Shown here: positions 1-8,732 of the stretch, in pieces
Layout: each line of letters starts with the position of its first letter
How positions within the stretch are numbered: position 1 is the first letter of the stretch
DNA from: Flavobacterium sp. HJ-32-4
GTDB taxonomy: Bacteria; Bacteroidota; Bacteroidia; Flavobacteriales; Flavobacteriaceae
Assembly (NCBI RefSeq): GCF_022532105.1
Contig: NZ_CP092832.1
Span: 248,001 to 312,000, forward strand
Length of the DNA stretch: 64,000 nt
Direction of reading: 5' to 3'
Made by a program: the position numbers and the translations under genes
The notes under the pieces: generated by a model
What the model was told of the DNA's origin: nothing
Databases searched by the model: none
Seen by the model: only the letters and a program-made list of their open reading frames with translations

Positions 1-226
1 TTATTGAACATCATGTGAAAAATTGCTCATAACCTCTTTACATGTCCGTCAAGGCCAATAGCCGTAGCATCGTTCTTGAGTGAAGTAGTGCGTTAGCGAT
101 CGCAGCATTGTCTGAGCTCTTTGCGTACCGACGGCAGGAGGGCGCAAAAGCGAGTGCGGAGAGCGCGACCCGCAGGGGAACGCCCAAAGACCACTCTTCT
201 CCTTTCCTTCAAATAATTAAAAAACA
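1..226. other. Intergenic DNA without a recognisable gene
   Basis: No convincing open reading frame on either strand. The stretch around 120-190 is GC-rich and purine-rich and resembles, from memory, short interspersed intergenic sequence common in Flavobacteriaceae; this cannot be confirmed here. It lies downstream of the nuo terminator, so the next gene is outside the window. Confidence 0.5.
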
Positions 227-253
227 AAAGCCCTGAACGCGTGTCAGGGCTTT
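227..253 (-). terminator. Rho-independent terminator of the nuo operon
   Basis: A perfect 10-bp stem (AAAGCCCTGA, 227-236, pairing with TCAGGGCTTT, 244-253) encloses a 7-nt loop. Read on the minus strand the stem is followed by TTGTTTTTT. It lies about 24 bp after the nuoN stop codon, as expected for the end of the complex I transcript. Confidence 0.85.
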
Positions 254-276
254 GTTTAATATGATTATGAAACTCG

Positions 277-1644
277 TTAGAAAAGATCGGTCAGCAGGCT
301 CGGAAACAAGCCAATCGCGAGGTTCAGCAGCAAGGCAATCACGCCAACTGCGAACACGGCATACGGACGTCCGTTGCGGACTTCGTTCGGTTCTTTGGTA
401 TACATCGCGAGGATGAGCTTGAAATAGTAGCCGACGCTGATGATGGAGTTCACCACACCTACGATGACGAGGGCGAGGTGACCCGAGCGAAGGGTGTCGT
501 TGAACAGCATCAGTTTTCCGAAGAAGCCGGAAAATACCGGAATACCGGCCATCGACAGCAGGGCTCCGGTCATGACAGCCGCCATCAGCGGGCTGGTTTT
601 ACCCAATCCGTGGAACTGGGTCACATCTTCGTTACCATGGTCGCGGCATACGTAGATAATGACGCTGAACGCGGCGATACCGGCGGTGCCATACGCACAG
701 GCGTAATAGAATAAGGTGGACTCAGATGTCGCCGTATTGAGCAGCGTCATCAGCATAAAGCCGGCATGCGAAATACCCGAGAACGCCAACATCCGCTTGA
801 CATTCACCTGGCGAAGCGCCATGATGTTGCCTACCGTCATCGACAGCATCGAAATCGCGATGACAACGTAGAATGCCTTTTCAGGCAGGTTATAGGCCAT
901 GACTTTTGCCAACTTAAAGAAGGCTGCCATAGCTGTGATTTTGGCAAGGGTACTCATCAACGCCGTGGTGAGCGCCGGGGCTCCCTGGTATACGTCGGGT
1001 GCCCAGAAGTGGAACGGAACCGCCGCAATCTTGAATAAGAGTCCAACCGTGAGGAGGATGATACCGATATAGAACCACGCTTCAACGTCGGCGGACATCG
1101 CCGCTTCCCCGATGGTACGCATATCAAACGTGCCCACGGCACCGTATATCAGACAGATGCCAAACAGGATGAACCCTGAGGCAAAGGACCCTAAAAGGAA
1201 ATACTTGAGTCCGGCTTCATTGCTTCGGATGTTCAAACGGTCACTGGCCGCCAAAACGTACAGTGCAATGGAAAGGATTTCAATGCCCAGGAAGAACATC
1301 GCCAGGTTGCCAAACGTCACCATGGCCGTAGCGCCTGCGAGGAGGAATACTTTGATGGAAACGAAATCCGAGAATTTACCCATGTGGGCATGGTAGAAAT
1401 TCGGAGATAAGGCAATGAGGAAGATCGTCAATACGGTGAACAGACCGGTAAAGGCATATCCGTAGGAATCGGCCACGATCATGTTGTTGTAAAAACTACC
1501 TGTCTTGCCAAAACCTTCCGCGACCAGCACCAACACGCCTATAAGGCCAAGGATGACGGCCGGCGCCATGATTTTGCGCAGGTTGAGCATCTCGAGTAAG
1601 AGACATAAGACACCAATTCCTGTTATCGTAATGAGTAACTCCAT
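277..1644 (-). CDS. nuoN: NADH-quinone oxidoreductase subunit N
   Basis: Inner-membrane, antiporter-like subunit of respiratory complex I, one of three that carry protons while NADH is oxidised by quinone. The 455-residue protein is hydrophobic throughout, about 14 membrane segments, with the proton-antiporter domain over roughly residues 110-400. The family signature PFHFWAPDVYQGAP is visible near the middle and has the expected helix-breaking Lys/His region. Length is normal for the family. It is the last gene of the nuo run, 6 bp after nuoM, and is followed by a strong terminator. Function is assigned by family and by position in a complete operon. Confidence 0.97.
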   Translation of the reverse strand: MELLITITGIGVLCLLLEMLNLRKIMAPAVILGLIGVLVLVAEGFGKTGSFYNNMIVADSYGYAFTGLFTVLTIFLIALSPNFYHAHMGKFSDFVSIKVFLLAGATAMVTFGNLAMFFLGIEILSIALYVLAASDRLNIRSNEAGLKYFLLGSFASGFILFGICLIYGAVGTFDMRTIGEAAMSADVEAWFYIGIILLTVGLLFKIAAVPFHFWAPDVYQGAPALTTALMSTLAKITAMAAFFKLAKVMAYNLPEKAFYVVIAISMLSMTVGNIMALRQVNVKRMLAFSGISHAGFMLMTLLNTATSESTLFYYACAYGTAGIAAFSVIIYVCRDHGNEDVTQFHGLGKTSPLMAAVMTGALLSMAGIPVFSGFFGKLMLFNDTLRSGHLALVIVGVVNSIISVGYYFKLILAMYTKEPNEVRNGRPYAVFAVGVIALLLNLAIGLFPSLLTDLF

Positions 1645-1650
1645 CCCGGT

Positions 1651-3102
1651 TTAGTTAAAGCGGTTTATTTGTGTAAGTATGTTTTCGAGGGCCGGTGTGA
1701 TAAGGTCGTTCAGCGGTTTCGGATAGACGCCAAAAGCGAAAATCACGACAACGATCACAACCAATACACCCGACTCGCTCATGCTAAGCCCTGCGAAAGG
1801 CTTCTCGTGACGTTCGCCCAACATCACCTGTTGGAACATTTTCAACATGTAGTACGCGCCCAGGATAATGGTAAGTCCACCCACGATGGCATACCACATA
1901 TTTATTTGAAAAAGGCTATACAGCACCGTGAACTCCCCAATGAAGTTGAAGGTCGACGGCAGTGCCACCGAGGCGAGTACCATGATCATGAACAACGAAG
2001 CGAACGACGTAGCCTGCACCCGAATGCCGCCCATTTCGGCGATCGCGCGGGTTTGGTAACGACGGTAGATGATTTCGGCAGCGAAGAAAAGACCGGCTAC
2101 TACAAAACCGTGGGCGAGCATCTGCAACACCGCGCCACGCAATCCGTCAAGGGTCAAGGTATAAGTTCCTGCAGCGATTAACCCCACGTGCGCCAGGGAC
2201 GAATACGCCAACAGGCGTTTCAGATCTTTTTGGCGCAATGCTACGATCGAGCCATATACCACACCACCGATTCCCAATACCAGGAACCACGGCATGTGTT
2301 CTTTAGCGGCCAGCGGCGCAATCGGCAACTGCCAGCGAATAACGCTATAAAGGCCCATTTTCAGCATGATACCCGAAAGCAGGATCGTACCGGCTGTCGG
2401 CGCTTTTTGGTAGACAGTCGCCTGCCAGGTATGAAACGGGATCAACGGAATCTTGATGGCATAGGCCAGGAAGAATCCAAGGAAAATCCACAATTGCTCG
2501 TCAGCCGACAAAGTTACCTTGTAGAGGTCATCGAGTAAAAGGCTTCCGGTTTTGGTGTAGAGATACACGAACGCGGTCAGCATGAAGAGTGAACCCGCAA
2601 AGGTGTAGATGAAGAACTTCACAACGGCTTTCCGGCGCTGTTCGGCATCGCCATCGCCCCACAACAGGGCAATGAAATAGATCGGGATCAGGGCCAATTC
2701 CCAGAAGATGTAATACAGCAGTCCGTCGGATGCCAGGAATGTACCCGCCATCGCGAACGACATGAACAGCAACAACGCATAAAAGGCGCGCGCATTCCGC
2801 ACTTCATTCCCGAATGTCATCCAGGTAATCAGGGGTGTCAAAGCCGTGTTGAGCAACAACATCGCCACCGCAAGGCCATCGCCTTTCAGGGCAAAGGAAA
2901 TCTTCGGGCTGGTGATCCAGGCGAACTGGCAGTCAAGCGAGGCACCGCCCGATAAACTGTTCCAGAACGAAAGCGTGAGGGCAAACGAGGCAATACCGAA
3001 AAGCAACGCCACCTTCCCTGCCAGGCGATCGCCCGAAAGGTAGGTTAGCAAGGTTCCGGCAAGTAAGAGTAGTAGCAGGTAAGATACGTCCATCGTTTGC
3101 AA
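1651..3102 (-). CDS. nuoM: NADH-quinone oxidoreductase subunit M
   Basis: Second antiporter-like proton-pumping subunit of complex I. The 483-residue integral membrane protein carries the NuoM motif IPLIPFHTWQATVYQKAP and, further on, the conserved LKRLLAYSSLAHVG segment of the antiporter family. Length is normal. It lies 1 bp after nuoL and 6 bp before nuoN, so translation is probably coupled. Nothing unusual is seen. Confidence 0.97.
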   Translation of the reverse strand: MQTMDVSYLLLLLLAGTLLTYLSGDRLAGKVALLFGIASFALTLSFWNSLSGGASLDCQFAWITSPKISFALKGDGLAVAMLLLNTALTPLITWMTFGNEVRNARAFYALLLFMSFAMAGTFLASDGLLYYIFWELALIPIYFIALLWGDGDAEQRRKAVVKFFIYTFAGSLFMLTAFVYLYTKTGSLLLDDLYKVTLSADEQLWIFLGFFLAYAIKIPLIPFHTWQATVYQKAPTAGTILLSGIMLKMGLYSVIRWQLPIAPLAAKEHMPWFLVLGIGGVVYGSIVALRQKDLKRLLAYSSLAHVGLIAAGTYTLTLDGLRGAVLQMLAHGFVVAGLFFAAEIIYRRYQTRAIAEMGGIRVQATSFASLFMIMVLASVALPSTFNFIGEFTVLYSLFQINMWYAIVGGLTIILGAYYMLKMFQQVMLGERHEKPFAGLSMSESGVLVVIVVVIFAFGVYPKPLNDLITPALENILTQINRFN

Positions 3103-3103
3103 A

Positions 3104-4990
3104 TTAAGATTGGCTCATAAGGAAAACATAGGTCACGATCAGGAAGGCACCCAATACGAAAGCAAACAGGTAGGTTCCTACACTGCCATTCTGCAGGCGG
3201 CGTCCCTGATGGCTCAGTTCAGATGCGGCACGGCCAAATCCGTAGACCACAGCCGAAAGACCGGTTTCAACGTAATCGCGGAAGAAACGGGCCAATGCGT
3301 TGATCGGATTGACGATCAGCGCCATGTAGAGTTCATCCACGTAGTATTTTTGGTACAGCACTTTGTGCAGTCCGTTAATCTCAGCATCCGCAGGCGGTAC
3401 TTCGCCGTTCTTCTTATACTTAGAAAAAGCGATACCAATACCAATTACTGCACCCACAACCGCAATCGCCATCAACATATAGGCGGTTCCGTCAAGGTGG
3501 TGCTCACCGTGTGCTTCTTTCGCGATCACCGGTGCCAGGAAATGGTTCAGCCACGAGTTACCCGGTAGACTGATCACACCGCCTACTGCCGCCAATATAG
3601 CCAACACAATCAGTGGGAAGGTGATAAGGCCCGGACTTTCATGCAGGTGGTGCTTCTGTTCTTCCGTTCCGCGGAACTCATTGAAGAACGTCAGATACAA
3701 TAAACGGAACATATAAAAAGCCGTCATGATCGATGCGAGGGACGCCATCACCCAAAGGGTTTTATCTGAATGGAATGCGACCATCAGGATCTCATCCTTC
3801 GAAAAGAAACCTGAAAAAAGCGGTATACCGGAAATCGCCAACGACGACACCATGAAGGTGAGGTATGTAATCTTCATCCATTTCTTCAATCCACCCATAT
3901 TCCGCATGTCCTGTTCACCGTGAAGGGCGTGGATGACGGAACCTGAACCCAGGAACAGACAAGCTTTAAAGAAGGCGTGGGTGACCACGTGGAACACCGC
4001 TACTTCATACGCCCCGAGTCCGAGCGCCAGGAACATCAGTCCCAACTGCGACACGGTCGAATAGGCTAATACTTTCTTGATGTCGTTCTGCACCAGGCCA
4101 ATCGTAGCGGCTACCAGTGCCGTTACCGCACCCACCACCGCAATGATGGTTTGCACGAGGGCCGACTGATCGAAGAGGAAGTTGAGTCGTGTAACCATAA
4201 AAATCCCCGCCGTTACCATCGTCGCCGCGTGGATCAGCGCCGACACGGGTGTCGGGCCCGCCATCGCGTCAGGTAACCAGGTATACAGCGGAATCTGGGC
4301 TGACTTACCACAAGCTCCGATAAACAACGCCAGGGCCGCAATTGCAATCCAGTAGTCGCTGAATTCGGTAGTGGTGATCGCCGTTTTCAGTCCCAGGAAA
4401 TCGAGAGTAGAGAAAGAGGCACCCAATATGAAAATACCAATCAGCAACCCGAGGTCACCGATCCGGTTCATTATAAAGGCTTTTTTGGCGGCATCGTTAT
4501 AGTCCTGGTTCTTATACCAGAACCCGATGAGCAGGTACGAGCAGAGTCCGACGCCCTCCCATCCGATGAACATCACCAACAGGTTGCTGCCCATCACAAG
4601 GGTAATCATGAAGAACACGAACAGGTTCAGGTAGGCGAAGAACTTGTGCATGTTCTCATCGTCATGCATATAACTGATCGAATACAGGTGGATCAGCGAG
4701 CCGATACCCGTCACGAACATCAGCCATAACAGCGACAACTGATCGAGCAGGAAGCCGAAATCGAGTTTGAAGTTCGAGAGTTGGATCCAGTCGAACAACG
4801 CAATCGAAACCGCTTTACCATCCTGATTGATTTGCAGGAAAAACACGAGTGTCACTGCGAACGACGCCACGACAGAAAGCGTACCGAGATACCCCGATCC
4901 GTTCTTGCCGAGTGCTTTTCCAAAGAAAATGTTGAGAAGGAATCCGGCGAGCGGAGCCAATAACAATACAAGGGCTAAAGTTGTCTCCAT
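3104..4990 (-). CDS. nuoL: NADH-quinone oxidoreductase subunit L
   Basis: Largest antiporter-like subunit of complex I, which also supplies the long lateral helix along the membrane arm. The 628-residue protein has the NADH-Ubi_oxred N-terminal region, then the antiporter core with LPDAMAGPTPVSALIHAAT, and a long C-terminal hydrophobic extension ending in a membrane helix (YLFAFVLGAFLIVTYVFL), consistent with the lateral helix and its anchor. It lies between nuoK and nuoM with 1-4 bp spacing. The His-rich stretch HHLHESPG in a loop is not a known functional site. Confidence 0.97.
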   Translation of the reverse strand: METTLALVLLLAPLAGFLLNIFFGKALGKNGSGYLGTLSVVASFAVTLVFFLQINQDGKAVSIALFDWIQLSNFKLDFGFLLDQLSLLWLMFVTGIGSLIHLYSISYMHDDENMHKFFAYLNLFVFFMITLVMGSNLLVMFIGWEGVGLCSYLLIGFWYKNQDYNDAAKKAFIMNRIGDLGLLIGIFILGASFSTLDFLGLKTAITTTEFSDYWIAIAALALFIGACGKSAQIPLYTWLPDAMAGPTPVSALIHAATMVTAGIFMVTRLNFLFDQSALVQTIIAVVGAVTALVAATIGLVQNDIKKVLAYSTVSQLGLMFLALGLGAYEVAVFHVVTHAFFKACLFLGSGSVIHALHGEQDMRNMGGLKKWMKITYLTFMVSSLAISGIPLFSGFFSKDEILMVAFHSDKTLWVMASLASIMTAFYMFRLLYLTFFNEFRGTEEQKHHLHESPGLITFPLIVLAILAAVGGVISLPGNSWLNHFLAPVIAKEAHGEHHLDGTAYMLMAIAVVGAVIGIGIAFSKYKKNGEVPPADAEINGLHKVLYQKYYVDELYMALIVNPINALARFFRDYVETGLSAVVYGFGRAASELSHQGRRLQNGSVGTYLFAFVLGAFLIVTYVFLMSQS

Positions 4991-4993
4991 CCG

Positions 4994-5314
4994 CTATCCT
5001 TTTAATTTTTTGAGGTTGTCGATGTCAATCGAGCCAAGGTTCCGGAAAATCGATACCAGGATGGCCAGACCGACCGCTACTTCCGCGGCAGCAACCGCCA
5101 TCGAGAAAAACACGAAAACCTGGCCCTGGGCGTCCTGGTGGAAGGTCGAAAAGGCCACCAGCAACAGGTTGACGGCGTTCAGCATAATCTCGATCGACAT
5201 GAATACGATGATGGCGTTGCGGCGGTACAAGACCCCGAACACACCCGTACAGAATAAGATCGTCGACAGGTAGATGTAGTTCTGGATGTCGATCTGTTCT
5301 AAAACTGTCTGCAT
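4994..5314 (-). CDS. nuoK: NADH-quinone oxidoreductase subunit K
   Basis: Small membrane-arm subunit of complex I with three transmembrane helices. The 106-residue protein has the conserved buried acidic residue in helix two (IEIMLNAVNLLL), which belongs to the proton path. The start codon overlaps the stop of nuoJ by one base, indicating translational coupling. Length is normal. Confidence 0.96.
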   Translation of the reverse strand: MQTVLEQIDIQNYIYLSTILFCTGVFGVLYRRNAIIVFMSIEIMLNAVNLLLVAFSTFHQDAQGQVFVFFSMAVAAAEVAVGLAILVSIFRNLGSIDIDNLKKLKG

Positions 5315-5838
5315 TATTTGGTGGTGGTTTTTTCCTTTTTAGACAATAACACGGCGCCAATCATACCGACCAGCAGCAACACCGACGCGAATTCGAACGG
5401 CACCATAAAGCCGTCGTTCTCGCTCAGCAATACATATCCGAGCACTTTAATCGATTGGTAATCCTCGCCTGTGGTCGAATAGACGTCCGACACCGTTTGG
5501 TTCTGACTGAAAATCAGCACTAACGAACCCAGCATCAGCGCGAACAGGATGACGGCTACCAAACGCGTCACCCGCGGTTTGTGCACCTCATCTTCTTTGT
5601 TCAGGTTCATGAGCATGACCGTAAACAGGAACAGGATCATGATCGCGCCCGAATAAACGATGATATGCACCAGCGCCAGGAACTGCGCGTTCAGCAACAG
5701 GTAGTGCCCCGCAATCGAAAAGAAGCAAAGCACCAGCCAGATCGCACTGTGGATCGGGTTACGACTGTAAATCGCCAGAAACGCCGTACCCAGCGTGATG
5801 GCCGAAAGGATGTAGAATAAAAGTAAAGCCGTCGGCAT
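5314..5838 (-). CDS. nuoJ: NADH-quinone oxidoreductase subunit J
   Basis: Membrane-arm subunit of complex I with five predicted helices. The chosen start, MPTALLLFYIL at 5838, lies one base after the nuoI TGA stop; an upstream in-frame Met at 5874 would add 12 residues and overlap nuoI, and is less likely. The protein is 174 residues. The segment HIIVYSGAIMILFLFTVML is the conserved third helix. It overlaps nuoK by one base. Confidence 0.94.
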   Translation of the reverse strand: MPTALLLFYILSAITLGTAFLAIYSRNPIHSAIWLVLCFFSIAGHYLLLNAQFLALVHIIVYSGAIMILFLFTVMLMNLNKEDEVHKPRVTRLVAVILFALMLGSLVLIFSQNQTVSDVYSTTGEDYQSIKVLGYVLLSENDGFMVPFEFASVLLLVGMIGAVLLSKKEKTTTK

Positions 5839-5839
5839 A

Positions 5840-6376
5840 TCAGGCGGTTTTAGTATTGGCAATGGCAAGGTCAAGCGGCATCACCAGCTGGTCTTTCCCA
5901 AAAATGAAATTCTCGCGGTCGTAGGCGGCTGGCACAAGTTCTCCCGATTTGGTCAGGTAGATGGCCTGTTTCGGGCACGCTTCCTCACACAAACCACAGA
6001 AGATACAACGAAGCATGTTGATCTCATAGATCGAGGCATACTTCTCTTCTCGATACAGCATCTCCTCTCCCGGCTTGCGCTCTTCGGCCTTCATCGTGAT
6101 GGCCTCGGCCGGACACGCCAACGCACACAGGCCACAGGCCGTACAGCGCTCACGTCCCTGGTCGTCCCGCATCAGCATGTGGCGACCCCGCCAAACATCG
6201 GCGCGTTTCCGAACCTGCTCGGGGAACTTGATCGTCACTTTACGCGTGAAAAGGTGCCGGATCGTGATCATCAATCCCTTGAAGATCGCTACCAGATACA
6301 GGCTCTCCCAAAAAGACATCTTTTTGTTCGAAACCTCTTTTTTCCGTCCCGAAAGGGACATCGTCTGCATTGACAT
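5840..6376 (-). CDS. nuoI: NADH-quinone oxidoreductase subunit I (2x[4Fe-4S])
   Basis: Peripheral-arm subunit that carries clusters N6a and N6b and passes electrons to NuoB. Two ferredoxin-type motifs are clear, CTACGLCALACPAEAI and CIFCGLCEEACPKQAI. The reading frame is open to 6469, but the start at 6376 (MSMQTMSLSGRKK) gives 178 residues and matches the N-terminus usual in flavobacterial NuoI as I remember it; the longer form would begin inside a repeat-like spacer. The gap to nuoH is about 190 bp, unusually long for this operon. Confidence 0.93.
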   Translation of the reverse strand: MSMQTMSLSGRKKEVSNKKMSFWESLYLVAIFKGLMITIRHLFTRKVTIKFPEQVRKRADVWRGRHMLMRDDQGRERCTACGLCALACPAEAITMKAEERKPGEEMLYREEKYASIYEINMLRCIFCGLCEEACPKQAIYLTKSGELVPAAYDRENFIFGKDQLVMPLDLAIANTKTA

Positions 6377-6566
6377 AGTTTTCGTTTTAAACCTATTTGC
6401 CATCCCGAATGTCATCCGGGACCTTTCGATTTCTTTTTTTTGAAGCTTCAACCGCTTCCTTCTCATCAACTGACCGACCCGCTCTCCGCGGTGCGCGGCA
6501 CCTTGCTGCGATCGGGGCTAGAGGAGGCCTCCGTGTCTTTCTGTACGAAGGGCCGTCCGCTCTCTC
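6377..6566. repeat. Repeat-like spacer inside the nuo operon (nuoH-nuoI)
   Basis: All other nuo junctions are 0-90 bp, but this one is 190 bp. Read on the minus strand it contains AGCCCCGATCGCAGCAAGG followed by a GC-rich segment ending GGAGAGCGGG. This resembles a short sequence often found between or after genes in Flavobacteriaceae, by memory of the family rather than by a search. A small palindrome (TCCCGGATGACATTCGGGA, minus strand) lies just upstream of nuoI. It could be an inserted interspersed element or an mRNA-stabilising spacer. Confidence 0.4.
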
Positions 6567-7601
6567 TTACAACTTATCGTACCATACCAACACCACGGCG
6601 GTCACCACGATGTTCGCAATAGCCAACGGGATAAACATCCTCCATCCCAAACGCATGAGCTGGTCATACCGAAACCTCGGGATGGTCCAACGCACCCACA
6701 TATAGAAAAAGATGAAGAAACAAATCTTGGCGAACAACACCCCAAACCCAATGAGGCTCGCGGCATTGCCACCCCAATTCTCCGCTACCCAGTCCATGCC
6801 CGGATAGTTGTACGCACCGAAATACAGCACCGCCAATATCGTAGACGAGATGAACATACTCGCATATTCCGCGAACAGATAGAAGCCCATCCGCATCGAC
6901 GAATACTCGGTGTGGTAGCCCCCGATAAGCTCGGCCTCACATTCCGCGAGGTCAAAAGGCGTACGGTTGGTCTCGGCGAACGAACACACCAGGAAGATCA
7001 GGAACCCTACCGGCTGGTAGAAAACGTTCCAGTTCATTCCGTGCTGGTTCTCAGCAATATGGCGGAGGCTTAACGACCCGTCGATCATGATTAATCCGAT
7101 GATCGCCAATCCCATTGGCACCTCATAGGAAATCATCTGCGACGAGGCCCGCATGGCACTCATCAGCGAGTATTTGTTGTTCGACGCCCATCCCCCGATC
7201 ATGATGCCATATACGCCTACCGACAATACGCCGAAGACATACAGCAACGCCACATTGATATCGGTCGCCTGTAACTCCACCGTGTGTCCGCCCACCTGCA
7301 AGTTCGTACCCCACGGAATCACCGCCGAGGTCATGAGTGCGATACTCATGGAAATCGCCGGCCCCATGATAAACAGGAACTTGTTAGGGGTGTCCGGCAA
7401 AAACTCTTCTTTTGAGAACAGCTTGAGTCCGTCTGCCAACGGTTGCAGGATACCTCCTTTACCAGCCCGGTTCGGGCCTACACGGTCTTGCAACCAGGCC
7501 GCGATTTTGCGCTCGGCGAGGGTCGAATACATCGCCATCAGCATCGTAAGTGCGAAGATGACGGTGATGAAAATGCCTTTTTCTATGACGAAATCACTCA
7601 T
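6567..7601 (-). CDS. nuoH: NADH-quinone oxidoreductase subunit H
   Basis: Membrane subunit that forms much of the quinone chamber and links the peripheral arm to the proton channels. The 344-residue protein has eight to nine membrane helices and the family signatures ERKIAAWLQDRVGPNRAG near the N-terminus and FDLAECEAELIGGYHTEYS in the middle, the latter holding the acidic residues of the E-channel. Length is normal. It starts 2 bp after the nuoG-like gene. Confidence 0.97.
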   Translation of the reverse strand: MSDFVIEKGIFITVIFALTMLMAMYSTLAERKIAAWLQDRVGPNRAGKGGILQPLADGLKLFSKEEFLPDTPNKFLFIMGPAISMSIALMTSAVIPWGTNLQVGGHTVELQATDINVALLYVFGVLSVGVYGIMIGGWASNNKYSLMSAMRASSQMISYEVPMGLAIIGLIMIDGSLSLRHIAENQHGMNWNVFYQPVGFLIFLVCSFAETNRTPFDLAECEAELIGGYHTEYSSMRMGFYLFAEYASMFISSTILAVLYFGAYNYPGMDWVAENWGGNAASLIGFGVLFAKICFFIFFYMWVRWTIPRFRYDQLMRLGWRMFIPLAIANIVVTAVVLVWYDKL

Positions 7602-7603
7602 GG

Positions 7604-8647
7604 CTATACGTTTCCTTCGTTAAACGCTTCCTGCTCCCCTGCCTTCAACGGAATGGCCGCCATGGAAATCTTCAAGCGGTCCTGTTCACGTCCTTTCAGG
7701 ATCGCTTCTTCCGTTTCAATGACCACCGGAGCGATCTTGCGGGTATAATTATTCTGATTGATGACCGAATCTTTCTCGAATTTGCGTGGTCCTTCGATCA
7801 CCCAATCCTTCACGTCTTTATGGTCAAAACGGCATTCGTTGCAGATGAATTCCTCCACTTCATGGTATTCGTCCTTACGGCCTGTCACCCGTTGGATTTC
7901 GTTACCGAACATCCACACCGTCACCTTGCCACAGCATTTGTCGCAGTTGCGGTGTGCGTTGAACGGCTTGTTGAACCAAACACGCGACTTGAAACGGAAG
8001 GTTTTGTCGGTCAAGGCACCTACCGGGCACACGTCGATCATGTTTCCGGAGAACTCATTGGTGATGGCCTTCGAGATACAGGTAGAGATGTTCGAGTGGT
8101 CACCGCGGTCTACAACTCCATGCACACGCCCGTCGGTCAGTTGGTCAGCGACCATCACGCAACGGTAGCACAGGATGCAACGGTTCATATGCAACTGGAT
8201 GTTCGGGCCGATATCTTCCGGCGCGAACGTCCTTTTTTCTTCGATATAGCGCGTCTGCGATTTTCCGTGCTTGAAGCTCAGGTTCTGCAGGTCGCACTCG
8301 CCCGCCTGGTCACACACCGGGCAATCCAGCGGGTGGTTGATGAGGAGGAACTCCGTCACCGATTTCCGGGCTTCCTGAACGCGCTCCGAAGCCGTACTGT
8401 TCACCTCCATGCCGTCCATACAACCTGTTACGCACGATGCCACGAGTTTTGGCATCGGCCGCGGGTCGGCGTCACTTCCTTTCGACACTTCCACGAGGCA
8501 GCAACGGCATTTACCACCGCTTCCCTTCAATTTGGAATAGTAGCACATCGCCGGCGGAACGCTTTCGCCCCCGATCATACGGGCCGCTTGCAGGATGGTG
8601 GTCCCTGGCTCTACTTCTATCGACTGACCGTCTATTGTTACTTTCAT
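7604..8647 (-). CDS. nuoG: Short NuoG-type iron-sulfur subunit
   Basis: Peripheral-arm subunit that relays electrons between NuoF and NuoI. At 347 residues it has the N-terminal plant-type [2Fe-2S] domain (GGKCRCCLVEV), the His/Cys-ligated cluster motif (HPLDCPVCDQAGEC), the CILCYRCVMV/CPVGALTD cluster, and a final Cys set (NCDKCC ... CNECRF). The long C-terminal molybdopterin-like domain of E. coli-type NuoG is absent. A short form is, as I recall, normal in Flavobacteriia, so this is not read as truncation. An 85-bp spacer of short repeated words separates it from nuoF. Confidence 0.9.
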   Translation of the reverse strand: MKVTIDGQSIEVEPGTTILQAARMIGGESVPPAMCYYSKLKGSGGKCRCCLVEVSKGSDADPRPMPKLVASCVTGCMDGMEVNSTASERVQEARKSVTEFLLINHPLDCPVCDQAGECDLQNLSFKHGKSQTRYIEEKRTFAPEDIGPNIQLHMNRCILCYRCVMVADQLTDGRVHGVVDRGDHSNISTCISKAITNEFSGNMIDVCPVGALTDKTFRFKSRVWFNKPFNAHRNCDKCCGKVTVWMFGNEIQRVTGRKDEYHEVEEFICNECRFDHKDVKDWVIEGPRKFEKDSVINQNNYTRKIAPVVIETEEAILKGREQDRLKISMAAIPLKAGEQEAFNEGNV

Positions 8648-8732
8648 ACCTTTATTCGTCTAAAGTCGGAAGTCTAAAGTCTGAAAGTCAATTGTGCTTC
8701 TACACTTTCGACTTTCCACTTTCCACTTTCAA
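8648..8732. repeat. Low-complexity spacer between nuoF and nuoG
   Basis: The spacer is built from near-repeats of short words: GTCTAAAGTCTGAAAGTC and then GACTTTCCACTTTCCACTTTC. The two halves are partly complementary and could fold back. Similar word-repeat spacers lie before nuoE (10631-10697), between nuoA and nuoB (13007-13094) and beside the mevalonate genes (15665-15736). No coding potential. Confidence 0.5.

Noticed and set aside
7604-8647. Truncated nuoG
   Set aside because: All iron-sulfur motifs are present and the operon is intact; the short form is, to my knowledge, the rule in Flavobacteriia.
7820-8677. 285-codon plus-strand frame opposite nuoG
   Set aside because: Fully antisense to a well-conserved complex I gene; no domain visible.
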